DNA from: Arsenophonus nasoniae DSM 15247
GTDB taxonomy: Bacteria; Pseudomonadota; Gammaproteobacteria; Enterobacterales; Enterobacteriaceae
Direction of reading: 5' to 3'
Length of the DNA stretch: 40,435 nt
NCBI RefSeq assembly: GCF_000429565.1
Contig: NZ_AUCC01000023.1
Coordinates: 1 to 40,435 of the forward strand
Positions 34,393-40,435 of the stretch are shown piece after piece; positions within the stretch are counted from its first letter, which is position 1, and each line of letters opens with the position of its first letter. The translations under genes were made by a program, and so were the position numbers. The notes under the pieces are model-generated. The model ran no database searches. It had not been told where the DNA came from and was given only the letters and a program-made list of their open reading frames with translations.

Positions 34393-34610
34393 TATTTTTT
34401 ATTACATTATCTTATCAGCAACCTCACATTTCCACTCATTTTTGCCGTAAAAATAAGCCATTAATTATCAATGTCTAACTATTAGGGCAATCTAGGAATT
34501 AAAATATTACATTGCAAAAATCATTATCATTTTTAATGAGTTAGATCATCTTATGTTTATAGTAACGCGGTAAGATAATTTCATTATTAATTATGATAAT
34601 AAGGAATGAA

Positions 34611-35949
34611 ATGAAAAATCGTTGGGGTATTGCGCTTTCTGCTGTTGGTATTCATGCTTCTTTAGGTATTATTTATGCTTGGAGTGTATTTAAAGCCCCT
34701 TTCATGGATGAATTTGGTTGGAGTGAGTTTCAGGCTGGCATTCCTTTTGGTTTGTCGATTTTTTGTTTGGGCATTTCTGCCGCTATGATAGGACATGTTG
34801 TTGAGAAAAGAGGACCGCGTTTTTCCGGTTTAGTAGCATGTGTTTTATGGGCAATAGGTCAGGGTGGAATTAGTTTGGTAACCTCAGATTTTATTGCTGA
34901 CAATACATTACGCATGTGGCTTGTTTATCTATTTTGCATTATTGGTGGAATAGGTTTAGGAACTGGTTATGTGACACCAGTAGCAACATTGATGAAATGG
35001 TTTCCAGATCGGCGAGGATTGGCAACGGGTTTAGCAATAATGGGATTCGGATTGGGTGCGTTCTTGGGGGCGCCAATTATGGCCATTATGATAAGTGGCG
35101 GGCAAATTATTTCAATTCTTAATTTTGACCTTATACTACCATTTACCATACCAACATTAGGTGTTTCAGCAACGTTCGCAGTGCTAGCCATTATTTGCGC
35201 GGTGGTTATGTTATTTTCTGCATTGTATCTAGAAGTACCTGCCAATGATGGCAAATTTTTGCAAACAGAATTAAAAATGGGTAAGCAACCTAAAAACAAA
35301 TTACGTAATGGACTTTTTCCAATGATGGCCAATGAAGCGGTTAAAACATGGCCATTTTTACGGATTATGGTTAATGATGTTTATTAATATTCTGTGTGGT
35401 ATCGCCTTAATTTCGGTGATATCCCCTATGACGCAGGAAATTACGGGAGTATCGGCAGTGGTTGCAGGTGGTATTGTTGGCATATTTGGATTGTTTAATG
35501 GTTTAGGACGAATTGGTTGGGCATATTTTTCGGATCTTATTGGTCGGCCTAGTACTTATATCCTATTTTTTATTGGTCAAATTATTGCTTTTTATTTTTT
35601 ACCTGCAATAAACAGTATCGTAATATTTCAATGTATATTATATTTTATTGCCAGCTGTTACGGTGGTGGTTATGCTACGTTACCCGCCTATATTGGTGAT
35701 TTATTTGGTACGCGACAAGTTAGTGCAATCCATGGTTATATCTTAACCTCTTGGGCGATTGCAGGTATAACCGGTTCTTCGTTGGCATCTTTGTTACATA
35801 GTAAAACGGGAAGTTATATAACAATGATGATGATTTTTGCGGTGATCATGTTTATCGGATTATTAGTTTCATGTTGTTTAAAAATATTTATAGTAAAAGC
35901 GCTAGCTAATAAAAAAAGTGCTAAACAAGTATCGCAAAATTTATGTTAA
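34611..35949 (+). pseudogene. OFA-type major facilitator transporter, frameshifted
   Basis: This would be a 12-segment inner-membrane antiporter of the oxalate/formate antiporter (OFA) branch, a group that includes E. coli YhjX. The start at 34611 has AAGGA; an in-frame ATG at 34593 lacks one. The first half holds six segments and the motif GTGYVTPVATLMKWFPDRRGLATG. After MANEAVKTW an extra C at about 35352 breaks the frame (TGGCCATTT; TGGCATTTT expected) and the first product stops at 35385-35387. The next frame carries the other six segments (FYGLWLMMFINIL to the C-terminus). Each half alone should be inactive. The substrate is unknown. It converges on ldhA. Confidence 0.88.
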
Positions 35950-35963
35950 GAACTTATGCTGTT

Positions 35964-36007
35964 ATTATCGGCAAATGAGTGCGATTAAGCCGTCATTTGC
36001 CAATAAT
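35964..36007. terminator. Hairpin between the OFA transporter and ldhA
   Basis: GGCAAATGA (35970-35978) and TCATTTGCC (35993-36001) form a nine-base stem, extended outward by ATTAT/ATAAT. It lies between convergent genes and can serve both. Confidence 0.7.
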
Positions 36008-36020
36008 CTACGGTAAAAAA

Positions 36021-37019
36021 TTAAGCTTCAATTTTGTTAGCACACGGCTTTCCTTTCGCGATTTGTTTGATATTTTGTAGGGTTGTTTCGCTAATATTAT
36101 TGAGTGCTTCTTCGGTTAAAAAAGCTTGGTGGCCAGTAAATAGAACATTGTTGCAGGCAGATAAACGACGAAAAACGTCATCCTGGATCACATCATTCGA
36201 TTTATCTTCGAAAAATAGCTCACGTTCATTTTCGTATACATCCATACCTAAGGCGCCAACTTTTTGTTTTTTTAGCGCTTCTATAGCAGCATTAGAATCA
36301 ATTAAACCGCCGCGGCTGGTATTAATCACCATAACCCCGTCTTTCATTTTATTGAAGGATTGTTCGTTAAGTAAATGATGATTTTCCTTTGTTAATGGAC
36401 AATGAAGGCTAATAATATCTGAATGCTTTAATAAAGCATCTAAATCAACATATTTAGCACCAAGTTTTAATGCTGCCTCACTTGGATAGGGGTCATAGGC
36501 TAGTAATTTCATACCAAAACCCTTAAGAATACGTAATGTCGCTAAACCGATTTTACCTGTACCGATAATGCCAGCGGTACGATTATGCATGTTAAAACCG
36601 GTTAATCCTTCCAGTGAAAAATTGGCATCTCGAGTACGTTGGTAAGCACGGTGAATACGTCTATTTAGACAAAGCATCAAACCCACCGTATGTTCAGCAA
36701 CAGCCTCGGGAGAATAGGCGGGTACGCGCACGACTTGAATAGCCAGTTTTTTTGCTGCCGCTAAATCGACGTTATTAAATCCGGCGCAACGTAAAGCTAA
36801 AATTTTGACTTCCAGCTTCGCCAGCTCTTTTAGGACTGCGCGACTGGCATCATCATTAACAAATATACAAACAGCATCAGCGCCAGCGGCATTTTTAGCG
36901 GTTTGTGGTGTGAGTGGAAAATCAAAGTACTCAATATCAAAATTAAAATTACCCTGTTTATTGATTTGATCGAAATGGATGCGGTCGTATTGTTTTGTAC
37001 TATAAGAAACGACTTTCAT
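36021..37019 (-). CDS. ldhA: Fermentative D-lactate dehydrogenase
   Basis: This cytoplasmic enzyme reduces pyruvate to D-lactate with NADH during fermentation. The protein is 332 residues from ATG 37017-37019 (MKVVSYSTKQYD), preceded by GGAG; an upstream in-frame ATG adds 26 unrelated residues. Catalytic and binding residues appear in LRCAGFNNVDL (Arg/Asn region), GIIGTGKIGLATLRIL (NAD fold), INTSRGGLID with the catalytic arginine, and VLFTGHQAFLTEEAL with the catalytic histidine. A potential problem is not seen. It diverges from ydbH, as in E. coli. Confidence 0.95.
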   Translation of the reverse strand: MKVVSYSTKQYDRIHFDQINKQGNFNFDIEYFDFPLTPQTAKNAAGADAVCIFVNDDASRAVLKELAKLEVKILALRCAGFNNVDLAAAKKLAIQVVRVPAYSPEAVAEHTVGLMLCLNRRIHRAYQRTRDANFSLEGLTGFNMHNRTAGIIGTGKIGLATLRILKGFGMKLLAYDPYPSEAALKLGAKYVDLDALLKHSDIISLHCPLTKENHHLLNEQSFNKMKDGVMVINTSRGGLIDSNAAIEALKKQKVGALGMDVYENERELFFEDKSNDVIQDDVFRRLSACNNVLFTGHQAFLTEEALNNISETTLQNIKQIAKGKPCANKIEA

Positions 37020-37239
37020 TGCAGGCTCCAATATAAAATGAGTATCACTTTTGCACCTGTAGCGATAAATATGCTGGCTGTTAATAGAATGGCACAAATA
37101 GAGAATAATATGAATTGATGGATAAAAATTTGTTGATATTATGCTTAACGCAGGTGATCAAGTATCAATATGATGGATGAATATTAAAAATCCATTATTA
37201 TGGTTTTAGTAAGCTTGAGCTAAACAAAGGAATAGTAGA

Positions 37240-39861
37240 ATGCCTAAATTAATAAAATATATTATTTTGCTATTCATTACCTTACTTTTTATTACTCTTA
37301 TCAGCTGGCTTTCAATACCTCATTGGCTACCTAGAGTCAGTCAACTATGGCTACCTAAAGGTGCAATACTGTCATTGTCTGTACCAAAAATCACAGGTAA
37401 AGGAATTGTGGTGGCCGATATTAAAGTCACATTAGGCAACTGTGAATGGATCAAGGTAAATCAATTAACCGCTTCTACTAGGGCTAAATGGCCAACAAAA
37501 TGGATAATTCATACTCAATCTTTAGTGAGTGATAATAATTGCTTATCCCAGTTAAAAGATAATCAAACCGCTCCAGCTGAAATAGATATAAAACAGATCC
37601 TAACAGCAATTCCGGCATTAGAATTAACTATTGAGCAATTCGTTTTACAGCCTTGGCCATTTTTAGCTGGAAAACTTCAGTTACAAGTAAGCCCAAGTCA
37701 TCGGTTAGATATCAATTATCAAGGTGAAAATATACAACTTGTCGCACGAACAACAGCGGCAGATTATTTCAATATAACGCATTTTTTTCTTCGATTGAAT
37801 GGAGATACGGTTAATTTAACCGGTAATGTCGCGCTACCATTGAATGCAACATTAATACCAGAACATGGAAAAATTGACGCAACTTTAATCACTAATCACT
37901 ACGCTAAACCGCTAGTTGGGCAGTTAAGTTGGTCAAATGGCTCAGGCACTTTGCAATTAACAGAACAACAGTCGCAAAGGCCATTGCTCGATCTGCCTTG
38001 GCAATTAGATGATCAGAATTTGACTATTAAGGAAGGAAAGTGGCGTTGGCAAAATGGTGATCAATTATTATCAGGAAAAATTGATTTTCAGCTAGCTAAT
38101 TGGCGTGACAGTTTAACCAATATGCGTATTAGTGGTCGCGCTAATATGCTGACAACCGGGGGAAAAGGCAAAGCTAATTTAGTGCTTGTTGTTGAGCAGG
38201 GTAAATTAGATTGGCTAAATAGTCATATTCCATTTCATTTAATGGGACAGATTAAGATTAATGATCTGATTATTGATATGCGAGTACCAAGCTTAGTTTC
38301 TGGACCATTGCTCTCGCCGCGTATTACTTTTTTACCATCATCGTTAATCCGAATGTATGGCGAGATAAATAAAACATTAACTCTTAACGAACTACGTTTG
38401 CCACTAGCGGGTACTTATTTGACGGCGGAAGGCGTAACAGGTCGTTTGCAAGCAATTGCAACGACAACAGATAGTTATTGGGGTAAAGTAAAATTACATT
38501 TTGATGGTCAAGCCAATAATTTTAAACCAGACCAAGGTCAATGGCGATGGCATTATTGGGGAAATGCCCAATTGCATCCCCTTAAAGCTAATTGGGATCT
38601 TAGTGGTGATGGTTACTGGATTAACTCTTTACTGGTTGTAAACAGATTGAATACCGGATTTGATAAAATTCAGTATGGCACGCTCAATATGATTCAACCC
38701 CGTTTAACACTTTTAAAACCATTGAAATGGCAACGCGATGCTAAACAAGCTAACTTTGCCGGTGAACTTATTTTACATACTGATAGAATACAGTTTGGTA
38801 ATGAGAGCTTTTTGCCTGCCTCAACAATCTCAGCTAAATTAATTGGCCACAATCCAGCTGATTTTCAATTAACCGGTGCACTCTCAGCACAACAAATCGG
38901 TCCGATTCCATTTTTTATTCGTTGGGATGGCGTGAGATTACGCGGAAATGCCCGTTGGCAAAAGCAGAGTGTCTTAGCTTTTCAATCTTTGATCCCGCCA
39001 GATTTGGCTATCACTTTGCGAGAAGGTAATTTTTATGCTCAAGCGGCGTTTTCGGTAGCACGAGGTCAAGGAGTGATTGCTGGTGGACATTGGTCGGTTG
39101 CTAATGCTGGATTATGGTTAAAAGAGGGGAGTATTAATGGGATTGATTTTATTTTACCGTGGCGTTTACAAAATAGTCGCTGGCAGTTGGGCACGAAATT
39201 GCCAGTAAAAATTAGGATCAAACAGATTAAGAGTCTGTTTGATATGCAAAATATAGCGGCCGATCTGTATGGTTATTATCCGGCAACGGCACAATTTCCC
39301 CTAGAGCTACGGCAAGTTAACATTGATCTGTTAGGCGGTGCTGTTCGATTGGCTAAGTTGCGTTGGCCACAAATAGCACCAGCCATACTGACTATTGATC
39401 GGATAGATTTAAGTCAACTATTAACTCGCCTTAGAACCTCTTCTCAGGTTGCGATGTCAGGAAAAATAAGTGGCCAATTACCTTTCTTTCTGGATAATCC
39501 CGATTGGATCGTGAAAGAAGGGTGGTTAGCAAATTCAGGCAATATTACTTTAAGATTAGGAAAAGAGTTAGTGGATTCTATCGGTGAAAATAATTTATCT
39601 GCTAGAGTTGCTATGGCATGGTTACGTTATTTGGAAATAAATCGAAGTCAAGCCAAAATTAGCCTGAGTAATCTGGGGGACATTAACATCAATGCTCAAA
39701 TTTATGGCTTTAATCCTTTAGAGAGCAAAAATCGGCAAGTTCATTTAAATTATTGCCATCAAGAAAATATCTTTCAATTGTGGCGCAGTTTACAGTTTGG
39801 TAATAATTTGGGTGATTGGTTAGAAAAAAATATTTCGATCAAAAAAGGTGAAAACCAGTAA
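37240..39861 (+). CDS. ydbH: AsmA-like inter-membrane lipid transport protein YdbH
   Basis: YdbH is one of three large AsmA-like proteins (with TamB and YhdP) that carry phospholipids from inner to outer membrane. The protein is 873 residues, near the E. coli length. A single membrane anchor lies at 5-28 (YIILLFITLLFITLISWLSI). The rest is a long periplasmic beta-rich groove, with no catalytic motif expected. The C-terminal part (IDLSQLL, SGKISGQLPFFLD, IYGFNPLESKNRQVHLNY) fits the YdbH family. Its stop overlaps the ynbE start by one base, so the two are coupled; YnbE is its outer-membrane partner. Divergent from ldhA across about 220 bases. Confidence 0.93.
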   Translation: MPKLIKYIILLFITLLFITLISWLSIPHWLPRVSQLWLPKGAILSLSVPKITGKGIVVADIKVTLGNCEWIKVNQLTASTRAKWPTKWIIHTQSLVSDNNCLSQLKDNQTAPAEIDIKQILTAIPALELTIEQFVLQPWPFLAGKLQLQVSPSHRLDINYQGENIQLVARTTAADYFNITHFFLRLNGDTVNLTGNVALPLNATLIPEHGKIDATLITNHYAKPLVGQLSWSNGSGTLQLTEQQSQRPLLDLPWQLDDQNLTIKEGKWRWQNGDQLLSGKIDFQLANWRDSLTNMRISGRANMLTTGGKGKANLVLVVEQGKLDWLNSHIPFHLMGQIKINDLIIDMRVPSLVSGPLLSPRITFLPSSLIRMYGEINKTLTLNELRLPLAGTYLTAEGVTGRLQAIATTTDSYWGKVKLHFDGQANNFKPDQGQWRWHYWGNAQLHPLKANWDLSGDGYWINSLLVVNRLNTGFDKIQYGTLNMIQPRLTLLKPLKWQRDAKQANFAGELILHTDRIQFGNESFLPASTISAKLIGHNPADFQLTGALSAQQIGPIPFFIRWDGVRLRGNARWQKQSVLAFQSLIPPDLAITLREGNFYAQAAFSVARGQGVIAGGHWSVANAGLWLKEGSINGIDFILPWRLQNSRWQLGTKLPVKIRIKQIKSLFDMQNIAADLYGYYPATAQFPLELRQVNIDLLGGAVRLAKLRWPQIAPAILTIDRIDLSQLLTRLRTSSQVAMSGKISGQLPFFLDNPDWIVKEGWLANSGNITLRLGKELVDSIGENNLSARVAMAWLRYLEINRSQAKISLSNLGDININAQIYGFNPLESKNRQVHLNYCHQENIFQLWRSLQFGNNLGDWLEKNISIKKGENQ

Positions 39862-40055
39862 TGAAAACGCAAATTTGGTATATGCTGATGTTGTCAGGAG
39901 CATTTTTATTAACAAGTTGTGTCCGGTTAGAGGTAGCAACACCGGATAAACCAATAAATATTAATATGAATGTCAAAATTGAACATGAAATTAAAATTAA
40001 AGTTGATCGTCAGGTTGAGGGATTACTAAAAAATAATAGCGATCTTTTTGGATAA
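39861..40055 (+). CDS. ynbE: Outer-membrane lipoprotein YnbE
   Basis: The protein has 64 residues with lipoprotein signal and lipobox LTSC (Cys20). The mature part, VRLEVATPDKPININMNVKI with a KVDRQVEGLL end, matches YnbE, which stacks on the C-terminal end of YdbH to bridge to the outer membrane. The ATG overlaps the ydbH stop. Length is close to E. coli (61). Confidence 0.92.
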   Translation: MKTQIWYMLMLSGAFLLTSCVRLEVATPDKPININMNVKIEHEIKIKVDRQVEGLLKNNSDLFG

Positions 40056-40063
40056 CAGATGAT

Positions 40064-40189
40064 ATGATGAAAAAATATATTTTACCTTTTTTATTGATAT
40101 TAATGAGTGTGATTGTCAGTTTTTCCGCGCTAAGCTTGATGGTTAGGAATCTCAATCAATACAGTAAGGCATTAATGGAGGTGTTTTGA
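40064..40189 (+). pseudogene. Short ORF at the ydbL position, probably truncated
   Basis: Eight bases after ynbE an ORF of 41 codons starts with a good signal peptide (MMKKYILPFLLILMSVIVSF) and then stops after about 18 more residues. In E. coli the next gene is ydbL, a periplasmic protein of about 100 residues with a signal peptide. So this is probably a ydbL start cut short, either by a small indel or by the IS91-like element that lies 106 bases further on. The residues after the signal do not match YdbL clearly. Confidence 0.45.
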
Positions 40190-40294
40190 ACTCAATATTT
40201 CTATTAAATTCAGACAGTTTTCTCGTTGATTAACCATGAGAACAGTAATTCGGTTAAATTATCATCTAAAAACCTAATAATAGGCACACTGCTC

Positions 40295-40435
40295 CTAGGC
40301 TGCGGTTTGTAACCATCGTTTTTTGACCATTTTATCCCGCCTTTCTGACAGTAAAGTGACGGCGTGTATTCCTTTTTCCGCACTCATAAACCGCAATCGG
40401 TTTCCACATAAAATACATTGGTACGGGTCAGTATT
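40295..40435 (-). mobile_element. C-terminal end of an IS91-like transposase gene (partial)
   Basis: The minus strand is open from the window edge to TAG at 40295-40297, 46 residues. It reads DPYQCILCGNRLRFMSAEKG, then LLSERRDKMVKKRWLQ. The C-x2-C plus basic end recalls the C-terminus of IS91/IS801-type rolling-circle (Y2) transposases. The rest of the gene is outside the window. No inverted repeats are expected for this family; the element end should lie between about 40190 and 40294. A GAAC string (40188-40191), the kind of tetranucleotide these elements target, lies at the end of the ydbL-like ORF. Confidence 0.5.

Noticed and set aside
34505-34545. Possible Fur box upstream of the OFA transporter
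   Set aside because: Only about half of the 19-base consensus is matched, in a region where AT-rich strings of this kind are common by chance.
34967-35332. 121-codon minus-strand ORF inside the OFA transporter gene
   Set aside because: It is a shadow of the transporter's coding strand, low in complexity and without a start signal.
1-40435. tRNA or rRNA genes
   Set aside because: No cloverleaf-like or rRNA-like sequence was recognised in any intergenic region.

Overview
The window is an AT-rich chromosomal segment of a gammaproteobacterium of the order Enterobacterales. The gene blocks znuBC/znuA-mepM-lpxM, pykA-hexR-zwf, yoaB-yoaA-tsaB-yeaY-fadD-rnd, minCDE-ycgL-ycgM-ycgN and ldhA/ydbH-ynbE are close to their E. 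coli counterparts in sequence and order. The strong AT bias, the many freshly broken genes, and a chitin-directed LPMO next to a serralysin protease suggest an insect-associated lineage such as Arsenophonus, or a relative of Photorhabdus/Providencia. The genus is inference.

Layout. 1-1.25 kb: edge of a prophage or satellite (Rha-type antirepressor, Ash-like protein, unidentified partial gene). 1.4-2.6 kb: remnant of an AA10 LPMO gene and an Ail/OmpX-type porin, bracketed by two copies of a 37-40 bp hairpin. 2.7-7.8 kb: zinc uptake genes znuB, znuC and znuA around a Zur operator, then mepM and lpxM (cell wall and lipid A). 7.8-10.2 kb: two tandem small secreted proteins made only of a TPS (filamentous haemagglutinin N-terminal) domain, inserted where lpxM and pykA are normally neighbours. 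10.4-14.5 kb: pykA, an internally deleted hexR, and zwf. 14.7-15.8 kb: mdtJI spermidine exporter with a possible leader peptide. 16.3-20.7 kb: accessory segment with an unknown small protein, a secreted AA10 LPMO with a GC-rich Pro/Thr repeat tail, and a serralysin. 20.8-28 kb: yoaB, yoaA, tsaB, yeaY, fadD, rnd. 28.2-29.4 kb: a third TPS-domain gene, frameshifted. 29.4-34.4 kb: minCDE, ycgL, mltB-like gene, ycgM, ycgN, GNAT gene. 34.6-40.1 kb: frameshifted OFA-type transporter, ldhA, ydbH-ynbE and a shortened ORF at the ydbL position. The right edge is the end of an IS91-like transposase gene.

How the genes work together. The housekeeping blocks serve zinc import, peptidoglycan and lipid A maturation, glycolysis and pentose-phosphate entry, division-site placement, RNA/tRNA maturation and lipid handling. 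The accessory layer is extracellular and host-facing: chitin oxidation, metalloprotease, outer-membrane adhesion/invasion-type barrel, and TPS-domain proteins.

Two features stand out. First, four in-frame stops interrupt otherwise full-length genes (yoaA twice, the mltB-like gene, ycgM). All four are TAG; in ycgM, and probably in yoaA, they replace glutamine. This fits either recent decay or partial amber suppression. Second, hexR has lost most of its effector-binding SIS domain in frame while keeping its DNA-binding domain. Frameshifts in fadD, the OFA transporter, the GNAT gene, the LPMO tail and the third TPS gene show active genome erosion. All identifications come from reading the sequence and remembered family features; no search was run.
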